64,000 bases of DNA from Nonlabens sp. (lineage in GTDB: Bacteria; Bacteroidota; Bacteroidia; Flavobacteriales; Flavobacteriaceae), in NCBI RefSeq assembly GCF_018401815.1, contig NZ_JAGYKG010000001.1:558001-622000 (forward strand), read 5' to 3'. The notes below the pieces were generated by a model. That model was not told the origin of the DNA. It saw nothing but the letters and a program-made list of their open reading frames with translations, and ran no database searches. The number at the start of each line of letters is the position of its first letter. Within the stretch, counting starts at the first letter, position 1. Both the position numbers and the translations under genes were made by a program. Below, piece by piece: positions 53,584 through 62,512 of the stretch.

Positions 53584-55872
53584 TTATTGCTTTTTACTGG
53601 CGTGTTTTTCTTTTTGCTGTGCATCGATTACGGCCACCGCAGCCATATTAACAATCTCATCCACACTTGCTCCTAGCTGTAAGATATGAACCGGCTTTTG
53701 CATTCCCATCATAATCGGACCTATGGAGTCGATACCGTTCAATTCTTTGAGCATTTTGTAGCTACTGTTAGCACTTTCCAAATTAGGAAAGATCAAAGTG
53801 TTCACTTTTTTACCTGCAAGCTTTGAAAAAGGGAATTTACTTTGTAACAATTCTGGATTTAAAGCAAAATCTGTTTGCAATTCTCCATCTACTACTAGAT
53901 CTGGATAGTACTTATGCAAGTATTTTACCGCCTCAGTAACCTTTGTAGCGTTGGGATGTTTTGAAGAGCCGAAATTGGCATAAGAAGTCATCGCAATGAC
54001 TGGAGAAATTCCAAACATAGCCGCAGTGCGGCCTGTCATTTGTGCAATTTTGGCCAGTTCTAATGCATCTGGATTGATATTTATAGAGGTATCTGACACA
54101 AATAAAGGACCTCGAGAAGTAATCATGAGGTTAGTGGTAGCAATTTTATCAACTCCTGGAGCTTTCCCTATTATTTCCATCATAGGGCGCACTGATATAG
54201 GATAGGATTGAGCCACTCCAGTGATCAGGGCATCTGCATCTCCTAATTTTACCATCATGGCAGCAAAATAATTGCGTTGCCTTAATGTTTTTCCCGCGTC
54301 AAATTCTGTTGTTCCTTTTCTATGTCTTAGTTTCCAGAATTCACCAGCATATCGATCTCTACGAGATTTTTCTTCATCAGATTTAGGGTCGATAATCATA
54401 CAAGGCTGATCAAAACCTAGATCCTCCATTAATTCTTCAATGATATCGCGACGGCCCAATAAAATTGGAATCCCTATTCCCTCCTCTAATACAATTTGTG
54501 CTGCTTTAAGCACGTCGATGTTGTCTGCTTCAGCAAATACAATCCTTTTAGGGTTGGTACGTGCGCGATTCAATAACAAACGCACCAGTTTGTTATCTGA
54601 TCCCATACGACTCAACAATTGCTCTGTATATTTATCCCAATCGGTAATAGGCTCTTGAGCCACACCACTCTCCATGGCCGCTCTTGCAACTGCTGGAGGG
54701 ATGGTGGCTATTAACCTAGGGTCAAATGGCTTAGGAATGATATAATCTCTACCAAAGGCTATCTTCAGTTCCCCATAAGCAATATTCACTTGTTCAGGTA
54801 CTGGCTCTTTAGCTAATTGAGCAATGGCATAGGTAGCCGCCAATTTCATTTCTTCATTAATTTTGGTAGCTCGCACGTCCATAGCACCTCTAAAAATATA
54901 TGGGAAACCAAGAACATTATTCACCTGATTAGGATGATCGCTTCTTCCAGTTGCCATAATGATATCTTCTCGAGAAGCCATTGCGGTGTGGTAATCTATT
55001 TCGGGGGTAGGATTTGCCATAGCAAAAACAATAGGAGAATCATTCATAGATTTCAACATATCGCCATCAACAATATTACCAGCTGAAAGTCCCAAGAAAA
55101 CATCGGTACCTTTAAAGGCTTCCCGTAAATTAATTTTAGGTTGATCTGTAGCAAATTGCATCTGTTCTGGTCCTAAGTCTACCCGGTCTTTAGTAATTAG
55201 ACCGTCAATATCAAACATCATAATGTTTTCTTTCCTCGCGCCTAGTTTTACATAAAGACTCGTACAAGAAATAGCGGCGCTACCCGCTCCAGAAATAAGG
55301 ATTTTGACATCTTCTATTTTCTTTTCTGCTATTTCTAGGGCATTTAGTAAGGCTGCACTAGAAATGATTGCCGTCCCATGTTGATCATCGTGCATGACTG
55401 GAATGTCCAGCTCTTCTTTGAGTCTTCTTTCTATTTCAAAAGCTTCGGGAGCTTTGATATCTTCTAGGTTGATCCCTCCAAAAGTAGGAGCAATATTTTT
55501 TACTGTTGTTATAAATTCATCTACATCTTTAGTGTCTACCTCAATATCAAAACAATCTAAATCTGCAAAAATCTTGAATAACAACCCTTTTCCTTCCATT
55601 ACAGGCTTAGAAGCTTCAGGACCTATATCACCGAGTCCCAGAACAGCTGTTCCGTTAGAAATTACCGCGACTAGATTTCCCTTGGCAGTGTATTTATACA
55701 CGTTTGATTTGTCTTTTGCAATCTCTAGGCAAGGTGCTGCCACACCAGGACTGTAGGCAAGAGCCAAATCTCGCTGACTGCTGTGTTTTTTAGTAGGTAC
55801 TACTTTTATCTTTCCAGGAGTAGGCTTTGCATGATAAACTAATGCCTCTCTTCTCTTACTTTCTTCGCTCAT
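53584..55872 (-). CDS. maeB: NADP-dependent malic enzyme with C-terminal phosphotransacetylase-like domain
   Basis: Oxidatively decarboxylates malate to pyruvate with NADPH formation. It has 762 residues, the MaeB type. The N-terminal malic domain (about 10-420) shows A-Y-S-P-G-V-A-A-P-C (about 37-46), D-D-Q-H-G-T-A-I (about 162-169) and the dinucleotide motif G-A-G-S-A-A-I-S. The C-terminal half (about 430-755) is phosphate acetyltransferase-like and regulatory rather than catalytic in known MaeB. TACCTTTG on the minus strand (55895-55902) is a good -7 element. It precedes ruvA-sprA, a common flavobacterial order. Confidence 0.95.
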   Translation of the reverse strand: MSEESKRREALVYHAKPTPGKIKVVPTKKHSSQRDLALAYSPGVAAPCLEIAKDKSNVYKYTAKGNLVAVISNGTAVLGLGDIGPEASKPVMEGKGLLFKIFADLDCFDIEVDTKDVDEFITTVKNIAPTFGGINLEDIKAPEAFEIERRLKEELDIPVMHDDQHGTAIISSAALLNALEIAEKKIEDVKILISGAGSAAISCTSLYVKLGARKENIMMFDIDGLITKDRVDLGPEQMQFATDQPKINLREAFKGTDVFLGLSAGNIVDGDMLKSMNDSPIVFAMANPTPEIDYHTAMASREDIIMATGRSDHPNQVNNVLGFPYIFRGAMDVRATKINEEMKLAATYAIAQLAKEPVPEQVNIAYGELKIAFGRDYIIPKPFDPRLIATIPPAVARAAMESGVAQEPITDWDKYTEQLLSRMGSDNKLVRLLLNRARTNPKRIVFAEADNIDVLKAAQIVLEEGIGIPILLGRRDIIEELMEDLGFDQPCMIIDPKSDEEKSRRDRYAGEFWKLRHRKGTTEFDAGKTLRQRNYFAAMMVKLGDADALITGVAQSYPISVRPMMEIIGKAPGVDKIATTNLMITSRGPLFVSDTSININPDALELAKIAQMTGRTAAMFGISPVIAMTSYANFGSSKHPNATKVTEAVKYLHKYYPDLVVDGELQTDFALNPELLQSKFPFSKLAGKKVNTLIFPNLESANSSYKMLKELNGIDSIGPIMMGMQKPVHILQLGASVDEIVNMAAVAVIDAQQKEKHASKKQ

Positions 55873-55894
55873 AAATCCGTTAGAATAATCAAAA

Positions 55895-55902
55895 CAAAGG
55901 TA
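55895..55902 (-). promoter_or_regulatory. -7 element of maeB
   Basis: On the minus strand TACCTTTG is an exact TAnnTTTG, 22 bases before the ATG. No convincing -33 element is seen. Confidence 0.4.
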
Positions 55903-55994
55903 AGGTTATTGTGGCGTTTAGTATTTACCATCCTCACAATATTGCAAGTTGATTTCTACAACCTATATGCATTGAGGTACCTATTTTATAATTC

Positions 55995-56010
55995 CGCTTT
56001 CGCGAAAGCG
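55995..56010. repeat. 16-bp palindrome, exact copy 12, intergenic upstream of maeB
   Basis: Exact copy in the 220-base gap between maeB and the fructokinase gene. No other feature in that gap except the maeB -7 element. Confidence 0.95.
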
Positions 56011-56092
56011 AGATCGTAAAACGGCTCATTATTTTTCATCATAAAAAACTGCAAAATCAATCACAGCTCCTTCTTCAAAAAAAATAGCATGC

Positions 56093-57028
56093 CTAAACTA
56101 AATCATTAATAATATTTTTTAACCCTATCATATCAGGCAATCGACCTACGTTCTGTAACTTTATAGCGGCCAGTTTTTGCGCTATTGTAATAGATTCCAT
56201 AAGCGATTTATCGTTGATCTGCGCGTATAAAAATCCTGTCCAAAAAGCATCTCCAGCTCCAGTAACGTCATTTATAACATTAATTTTTATGGCTTCCTGT
56301 TGAATTAATCCAGTCTCACGATCAGAAACGGCAACACCATCTTTACCTTTAGTAAGACAAATGGTGGAGACTCCCATGGCGTGGAAATAGTCAAAAATTT
56401 CTTGATCGGTTTTATAAGCATTAAAATACCTATGGCAATCATCTTCACTCAACTTAAGTAATGGGTTATAGGAAAGGTATTCTCTTACAACCTCTTTGGC
56501 CTCTTGGCGATTAGGCCATATTTTTTCTGAGTAATTAAGGTCAATACTCAACTGTAATCCTAGTTTACTGGCCTGCTGGGCTCCTTTTAAGATGGTAGAC
56601 CTAGCTGGATTTTTACTTAAGGCAAAACAAGTGGTGTGGTAAATCTTTGAAGAGTTCAATAAACTCTTGGTAATTAAGGTGTCTGGAATAACACAATCTG
56701 CTTCTCTATAGGCTGTAAAATCAGGTGTTTCTGAAGATTTTGAGACCAATATAATAGAGGTAGGTAAATTAGATTCTCTATTAATCAGGGACGTAATCAC
56801 ATTGTCCTCTTCCAATTTTTTGATGATATAATCTCCTAAACCATCTTTACCACAGGATGCAACAAGTGCAGATTTCAATCCTAATATAGCGGCATTCACA
56901 GCTACATTTGTAGGGGATCCACCTAGAAATCGATGATAGTTTTTAGTATCCAAAATAGTGGCGTTCTTCTCATGGCCTATAAAGTCAATCAATACTTCTC
57001 CGATGCTTAATATGTCAATAGTCTTCAC
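56093..57028 (-). CDS. PfkB-family sugar kinase, probably fructokinase
   Basis: A 311-residue ribokinase-fold kinase. The first PfkB signature is G-G-S-P-T-N-V-A-V-N-A-A (about 32-43); the second is D-V-T-G-A-G-D-A-F-W-T-G-F (about 248-260), with the catalytic Asp in G-A-G-D. It most resembles bacterial fructokinases and, next to an invertase-like enzyme, would phosphorylate the fructose released from sucrose. The start is GTG, overlapping the TAG of the upstream glycosidase gene by one base (TAGTG). Last gene of the sugar operon. Confidence 0.82.
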   Translation of the reverse strand: MKTIDILSIGEVLIDFIGHEKNATILDTKNYHRFLGGSPTNVAVNAAILGLKSALVASCGKDGLGDYIIKKLEEDNVITSLINRESNLPTSIILVSKSSETPDFTAYREADCVIPDTLITKSLLNSSKIYHTTCFALSKNPARSTILKGAQQASKLGLQLSIDLNYSEKIWPNRQEAKEVVREYLSYNPLLKLSEDDCHRYFNAYKTDQEIFDYFHAMGVSTICLTKGKDGVAVSDRETGLIQQEAIKINVINDVTGAGDAFWTGFLYAQINDKSLMESITIAQKLAAIKLQNVGRLPDMIGLKNIINDLV

Positions 57029-58206
57029 TAGTCTATTAAAAATTTATAGTTAGTATTTAATGTTTGATGCAACATGACTGATGCAGCGGCACTCCAAGCG
57101 CATTTTGGCACACCATTAGGCTCTCCTGTTAGCGTATTAAAATTTTCATAGAAGGAATACTCTTTTTGAGCATTTAAATAATTGATTTGCTCCAATAACT
57201 TTTGAGCCTCGTTGTGATAACCTTTCCTACTCAGAGCTATTCCATAGAATCCATTTACCATAGGCCAGCTGCCCCCATTATGGAATTCATAAGGGAAATT
57301 CCTAAAGTCGTACTTGCAATTATCCTTTAGCAAACTCCATTCTTCATCTTGTTCCATTACTGGTGGCCAGAAGGCTGGCAATACTTGAAGTTTATTATTA
57401 TTTACTACATTCTGACTGAAAGAGATAATATTTTCCTGGATTTTTGAGCTTCCAAAGTCTAAAATTAAAAATAAGCTGTTTGCAAATGCGTCAAATTGCA
57501 TCTTATATCCAGATGGAGAAAATGAAGCTGGAACATAATTCCTTTGAGGCATGGCATCATAGGCTCTAGGATGAATTTTTTCCACTTTAGAATCTGGCAA
57601 ATAATTTATGGTTATTTGCTCCTGTATGTTATTTATTTTTTGGTTGATTTCATCACTTTTTTTAAAATGATTATAAGACTTTAATGCCCACAACCTCAAA
57701 AGCTGATCGTATAACACATAACCGTCTGTAATATATTCGTCGGCCCAATTACCTGATAAGGGAACATATATTAAGTGTTTGTTATTAAACTCCCAAGCCG
57801 TCAATAGAAATAGGCATTTTTCAATTGAAGATCTATAACGCTCTATAATACGATGATCTTGTTTGTAATACGCCAGTTGACAAACTCCAATAATAAACCA
57901 GGTAACGGCATCTACTCTGCCTGCTAGACCGCCATAACTCACCTCTACATCATCCCCATTAAAAGCGACATTAGAAGGAATAGTTCCTATCTCATGTTGA
58001 TGAGTAGCTAAGGTTTTAATAGTCTTTTCAAATGTATGAACGAGCTGCTCATCACCAGATGCAAGTGCTGCAAGTCCACAAATAACTCCATCTCTAGCCC
58101 ACACTCTTTTATAATTTGAGATATCTAAGGCACTGGCTAGAAAACCTTCTGTTGACGTTGCTTTTCTGAGCAGCTCAATGGCTTGTATGTACGAATTAGT
58201 ACTCAT
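57028..58206 (-). CDS. GH100-like neutral/alkaline invertase
   Basis: A 392-residue protein without a signal peptide, hence cytoplasmic, with an all-helical (alpha/alpha)6 look. Landmarks parallel plant and cyanobacterial GH100 invertases as I remember them: R-V-W-A-R-D (34-39) for their V-F-V-R-D; G-R-V-D-A-V-T-W-F-I-I with D99 for D-S-G-L-W-W-I-I (probable acid Asp); H-N-G-G-S-W-P (309-315), identical to theirs; and F-Y-E-N-F-N-T-L-T-G with E354 for P-E-Y-Y-D-T-R-T-G (probable base Glu). Predicted to split sucrose to glucose and fructose. It overlaps the MFS gene by 11 bases. An amylo-1,6-glucosidase-like role is the alternative. Confidence 0.7.
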   Translation of the reverse strand: MSTNSYIQAIELLRKATSTEGFLASALDISNYKRVWARDGVICGLAALASGDEQLVHTFEKTIKTLATHQHEIGTIPSNVAFNGDDVEVSYGGLAGRVDAVTWFIIGVCQLAYYKQDHRIIERYRSSIEKCLFLLTAWEFNNKHLIYVPLSGNWADEYITDGYVLYDQLLRLWALKSYNHFKKSDEINQKINNIQEQITINYLPDSKVEKIHPRAYDAMPQRNYVPASFSPSGYKMQFDAFANSLFLILDFGSSKIQENIISFSQNVVNNNKLQVLPAFWPPVMEQDEEWSLLKDNCKYDFRNFPYEFHNGGSWPMVNGFYGIALSRKGYHNEAQKLLEQINYLNAQKEYSFYENFNTLTGEPNGVPKCAWSAAASVMLHQTLNTNYKFLID

Positions 58207-59506
58207 TAATAATTGTTTTTTTAGTTGAAATAAACAAGGTAGCTATAGCTGCCAAAATTAATAACACCCCCGCAAAAGTGACCGCATTGCGAGGATCATT
58301 TCCTAAAAAGTTTTTTAGTATATATCCAAAAGATAGGGTTTGAAAAATCATTGGTATAACGATCATCATATTGATGATTCCCATATAAACTCCATAACGC
58401 TTCTTAGGAATATTTGAAATTACCATTAAGTATGGAATCCCCATCATACTTGCCCAACCTATACCAAACCCAGTTATTGCAAACAGCAGTAAGTTTTTGT
58501 CTGCAATATGAGGGAAGGCAAGGAACCCTAATGCTGCAAATAATAAACAGCTCGCGTGGACCAGTTTAGGGCTGTACTTTTTTGCAAGCCCTACAAGTGC
58601 AAAGGCAACTAAAAATGTAACTACGTTGTACCATCCATTTACTAAAGCGGTCCAACTTACTGCTTCTTCATAGGCAGCTTCATTAGTTAAAGGTGTAGCA
58701 TTCCAAACTGAAAGCGCAACACTTTTTGAAGAGTTTTGCCAGTAACAGAATAACGCATACCATTGAAAAAGGTAAACTAAGGCGAGTTGCCACATCACTT
58801 TAGGCATGTCTTTAATAGCAGCTGCTATTTCTATAAGAGGTCCAAGAACAGATCTTTTTTTACTTTTCAATAGAACGAGTTCTTCAACTGTAGGAGGGAT
58901 TTCTTTTGTTTTACTAATACTCCATAATATAGTCGCAATAGAACAAAACGCTCCAAGGAAAAAAGAAGCATATACCCAAGTAGGTAAAGAACCTGTTTTA
59001 CCCACAATAAAAAGAGGGAAAATAAAAATAGATAGGTTTGCGAGTACCTGACCTAAACCGGTAAAGAAGCTTTGCATTTGAAATCCTGTAGGTTGTTGTT
59101 CAGGAATCAATTTATCTGCAATAAGCGCCCTATAGGGTTCCATCGCTGTATTGTTTCCAGCATCTAAAATCCATAAAAGACCAGCTGCCATCCACAAAGA
59201 ACTACTAAATGGAAATAATATTAAACTTAAACTACATAATAATGCACCTATAAGAAAGTAGGGTTTCCGCCTACCCAATTTTGGGGACCAGGTTTTATCA
59301 CTCATTGCTCCTATTAAAGGTTGGACAATCAGTCCAGTTACTGGTCCTGCAAGATGTAAAATAGGAATTTGATCAGGCGCAGCTCCTAAGAAATCGTAAA
59401 TAGGCGTTACTGCACTTTGTTGCAAACCAAAACTATATTGAATACCAAAAAACCCCACATTCATGTTCAATATTTGCCAAAAGTTTAATTTAATTTTACC
59501 GAACAT
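58196..59506 (-). CDS. MFS sugar transporter of the SLC45/sucrose type
   Basis: A 436-residue inner-membrane carrier with 12 predicted helices. The loop between helices 2 and 3 reads G-A-M-S-D-K-T-W-S-P-K-L-G-R-R-K-P-Y, the form found in sucrose/maltose proton symporters (SLC45 and plant SUC relatives). It likely brings the disaccharide from the periplasm to the cytoplasm, uncleaved, for the invertase-like enzyme. It is separated from the TonB receptor by 222 bases that include a hairpin terminator, so it may be expressed at a lower level. Confidence 0.82.
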   Translation of the reverse strand: MFGKIKLNFWQILNMNVGFFGIQYSFGLQQSAVTPIYDFLGAAPDQIPILHLAGPVTGLIVQPLIGAMSDKTWSPKLGRRKPYFLIGALLCSLSLILFPFSSSLWMAAGLLWILDAGNNTAMEPYRALIADKLIPEQQPTGFQMQSFFTGLGQVLANLSIFIFPLFIVGKTGSLPTWVYASFFLGAFCSIATILWSISKTKEIPPTVEELVLLKSKKRSVLGPLIEIAAAIKDMPKVMWQLALVYLFQWYALFCYWQNSSKSVALSVWNATPLTNEAAYEEAVSWTALVNGWYNVVTFLVAFALVGLAKKYSPKLVHASCLLFAALGFLAFPHIADKNLLLFAITGFGIGWASMMGIPYLMVISNIPKKRYGVYMGIINMMIVIPMIFQTLSFGYILKNFLGNDPRNAVTFAGVLLILAAIATLFISTKKTIINEY

Positions 59507-59581
59507 TTTTTATTATTTGATTTCAATCATCATTTAAATTTCTTGTAAATTCCATCACATTTAGAGTTTGTTAAAATAAAA

Positions 59582-59605
59582 TTGGCATTATTAAAATAAT
59601 GCCAA
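59582..59605 (-). terminator. Hairpin terminator/attenuator inside the sugar operon
   Basis: TTGGCATTAT / ATAATGCCAA forms a 10-bp stem; on the minus strand it is followed by TTTTATTTT. It lies between the TonB receptor and the MFS gene. Partial read-through would give high receptor and lower transporter expression. Confidence 0.7.
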
Positions 59606-59728
59606 CTTTATTCTACTGTTATAATAAGAACTCCATCTAGACCATGTTATCATTGATCCTCCGTTTTAAAAAGGGGTTAGTTCCATTTATTGAAAGCGAA
59701 ACAAATGCCCTAGACTTGAGGATGAGTC

Positions 59729-62344
59729 TTAAAATTGGTAGGTCAACCCTAAAGAAACCGACCTTCCTGGTAAAGCTCTTGCTCTTAAAATATTATTTTG
59801 GCCTTCCGTGATCGCACCTTCTTCAGATTCTGTAATCCCTAAGGTATCAAACAAATTATTTGCAGATAAGTTTGCATTTAGATCCTTAGTGATACCAATA
59901 TTCACAAAACTATTTACAATTACAAAACCAGGCATGATTAACTCGTTAGTGTCTTGTGCAAAAGCTTTGGTCTGACCTATAAAACTTAGGCCTATAGAGT
60001 TCTGCTTGTTAACACCAAAGTTATAAGATGGAATTAGGTTATAAATAAAATCTGGTTGTCTCCTTGGAGCATTCCCTTGATTATCACCTGATTCTAAACT
60101 CGCTTTTGTATAAGTTACAGCACCTCTTACTGTAAAGTTATTCATTCGATAAGAACCTTCTATTTCAACACCAAAGGACTTGTAATCGTTATCAATGATC
60201 AAATCTGGATTAGTCGCTTCAAAACCTGCTTGCTCTGTAGTTGTTGAATAGAAACCAGTTACATATAAAGCTCCATTATTGAAACCTTGTTTATATCCAA
60301 TTTCTGCTTGATTAAGAAAATCTAAAGCGTTAATTCTATCAGAGTTTTGATAATCCAATCCTGAAAATAGAATGCGATCTGCCTTTGCAGACGCTCCTCT
60401 ACTATATCTAGCAAAAACAGCTTGCCTATCTTGAAGTTTATAATTCAACCCTAAAGAGTAAGAAACATAATCGTAATTATAGTCTACTGCAGTAGGTGCT
60501 GCATTGTTAACACTATATACACTTTGCTCAGGAGCAGATATCATCCCATCATTATTGATATCTATTGAAGACTCAACACCGCTTGAAAACGTACCATCTA
60601 CTTTACCCATGTCAAAACGAACACTCGCGTCGATATTTAATTTGTCTGTAGCCTCTAAAGCAAGGTTTAAATAAGGAGCAGAAACATTGTATTGTGTATC
60701 GTAATTTCTTGCCAGATTACCCCAGAATGGAGTTCCGTAGGCATACAATCCATTTTCACTCAAAGGATTATTAGAGGCATCAAATGCGTTGATCAATCTT
60801 GCATTCTCGCCTTGTACTTCTTGTAAATAAGAATTCCAAGTCCAGTTCATTGAAACATTTTGAATAGATTTAAAATAACCAAGAGTTACCTCTAAATTAT
60901 CGTAAGACTTAGAGAGTTTAATATCATTCATAAAGTTATTAAAATTTTCTAACTCAACATCAAACATATGTATACGAGCTACGAGACTATTTCCTGCAAC
61001 AGCTGTTCCGTCCGTAAATTGTAATGTAGATCCAGCGCCAAAAGAACTTGCTATATCTGTTCCCGTTCCTATCTGGGAAGGAAATGGAGAAATAAAAGCG
61101 CCATTATTTGAAGAGAACCTTCCATTATTAGAAATTTTATATCCATCTCCTAAATCAAAATTAGCAGATATCCCAACAGATGTTGATACTGGATGCATCC
61201 CATCGGTCACATCTCCCCTTGAAGGCTGCCCATCAGCACCTAGCCTTAAAGTTTGGGTAAGATGGGGAGTATGCAAGGAACCTGTTGTAGCATCAAAGTT
61301 AGGAGCATTTTCCCAAGTAGGATTAGAATTAGTTCCCGAAACTTGAATAGGAGCTGGTAAATAGGCAATAGCTCTATCATTTAAATATTTGGCATAAACT
61401 CTAACCGATCCTTTCTCAAATTGCTTCATTAAGCTCAACTTAAATTGACCCCCATTATTAGCTGTAAAACCAGCATCCCTAATTCCTTCACCTACTCTGT
61501 AAAAACCTCCAGCATGCATATATAATTTATCTGCAATTTCGGTTCCGTAAGCAAAATCAGTTCTGAAAGAATCATAGTTAGCACCAAAAGTAGTACCTAT
61601 CATTCCTCCTTCTGATTTACCTGTTTTAGTAATTATATTGATGATTCCACCAGGAGCATTAGATGTTTGTGTGGAAGCAGATCCCCCACGTATAGCTTCT
61701 ATACGAGAAACATTTGCATCAAATCTTGTAAAAATATCTGCAGTAGCAAAAGACATGTCTCCATATAAAAGAACTGGTAACCCATCTTCTTGTATTTGAA
61801 CATACTTAGAACCTCCGGACGAAATAGGCACACCTCTTACAGATATGTTAGAGTTACCTTCACCACCTGAGGATTCTGAACGTATTCCAGGAATAGTTCT
61901 AAAGATTTCAGCAGTTGTTCTAGGAGCCGACTGTGCTATTGTTTCTGTTCTCAAAGTAGTTACCGATACGCTAGATTCAATCTTAGCCTTAGGATTAGAA
62001 ACACCGGTTACAATAATCGCTTCTAGAGACTCTGCATTTTCTTTAATCAAAAAATTTACTGTTAGATCAGATCCTTTAACGATTATTTTTTGATAGGACT
62101 TGTCATATCCTAAGCTAGAAGCTACTAGAGTGTATTCACCATCCAAAACATTGGTAAGTGTATAATTTCCATCAAAATCTGTAACGGCACCCTTTTCAGT
62201 ACCTTTTAAAACAACATTTACGCCTAAAACAGTTTCACCTTGTGCGTCTTTAATAGTTCCAGAAATAGTAGACTGTGCGACCACCGTGGTAACTGCAAAT
62301 AAAATTGTGAGTATCAAACTCCACGTAATTTTGGTAATATTCAT
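59729..62344 (-). CDS. TonB-dependent receptor of the sugar (sucrose) locus
   Basis: An 871-residue outer-membrane receptor. Signal peptide ends V-V-A-Q (about 24); a carboxypeptidase-like domain follows (about 25-105, with G-A-V-T-D-F-D-G-N-Y); the plug (about 115-235) has S-V-R-G-V-P-I and I-E-A-I-R-G-G-S-A-S-T-Q-T-S-N-A-P-G-G; the barrel ends L-G-L-T-Y-Q-F. A segment D-I-N-N-D-G-M-I-S-A-P-E looks like a calcium-binding loop. No SusD lipoprotein gene is present, so this is a stand-alone receptor, as for proteobacterial sucrose receptors (SuxA). Two operator-like palindromes lie upstream. Confidence 0.88.
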   Translation of the reverse strand: MNITKITWSLILTILFAVTTVVAQSTISGTIKDAQGETVLGVNVVLKGTEKGAVTDFDGNYTLTNVLDGEYTLVASSLGYDKSYQKIIVKGSDLTVNFLIKENAESLEAIIVTGVSNPKAKIESSVSVTTLRTETIAQSAPRTTAEIFRTIPGIRSESSGGEGNSNISVRGVPISSGGSKYVQIQEDGLPVLLYGDMSFATADIFTRFDANVSRIEAIRGGSASTQTSNAPGGIINIITKTGKSEGGMIGTTFGANYDSFRTDFAYGTEIADKLYMHAGGFYRVGEGIRDAGFTANNGGQFKLSLMKQFEKGSVRVYAKYLNDRAIAYLPAPIQVSGTNSNPTWENAPNFDATTGSLHTPHLTQTLRLGADGQPSRGDVTDGMHPVSTSVGISANFDLGDGYKISNNGRFSSNNGAFISPFPSQIGTGTDIASSFGAGSTLQFTDGTAVAGNSLVARIHMFDVELENFNNFMNDIKLSKSYDNLEVTLGYFKSIQNVSMNWTWNSYLQEVQGENARLINAFDASNNPLSENGLYAYGTPFWGNLARNYDTQYNVSAPYLNLALEATDKLNIDASVRFDMGKVDGTFSSGVESSIDINNDGMISAPEQSVYSVNNAAPTAVDYNYDYVSYSLGLNYKLQDRQAVFARYSRGASAKADRILFSGLDYQNSDRINALDFLNQAEIGYKQGFNNGALYVTGFYSTTTEQAGFEATNPDLIIDNDYKSFGVEIEGSYRMNNFTVRGAVTYTKASLESGDNQGNAPRRQPDFIYNLIPSYNFGVNKQNSIGLSFIGQTKAFAQDTNELIMPGFVIVNSFVNIGITKDLNANLSANNLFDTLGITESEEGAITEGQNNILRARALPGRSVSLGLTYQF

Positions 62345-62428
62345 CTGAGTAAAATTTAGTTAATATAAAAAGTTGGTTACTGAGGACCAAAGTAAAACTA
62401 GTTCTCATTATTGAAGATTTAATTTTAA

Positions 62429-62442
62429 CGAAAACGTTTTCG
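62429..62442. promoter_or_regulatory. LacI-type operator 1
   Basis: CGAAAACGTTTTCG is a perfect 14-bp palindrome with central CG, typical of LacI/GalR operators, in the divergent promoter region between the receptor and lacI-type genes. Its core is identical to the gdhA site. Confidence 0.75.
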
Positions 62443-62449
62443 ATAATAC

Positions 62450-62463
62450 CGAAAACCTTTTCG
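62450..62463. promoter_or_regulatory. LacI-type operator 2
   Basis: CGAAAACCTTTTCG has the same arms with one centre change (CC instead of CG). Its centre is 21 bp from operator 1, two helical turns, so two dimers could bind on the same face. Confidence 0.65.
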
Positions 62464-62512
62464 TTCTTAGTATTTTACGTATTTTAGCATTGCCATTATT
62501 AAAAATTACGTT

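Noticed and set aside
59729..62344. SusC/SusD polysaccharide utilisation locus
   Set aside because: No SusD lipoprotein, no secreted glycosidase and only one cytoplasmic enzyme; a disaccharide system fits better.
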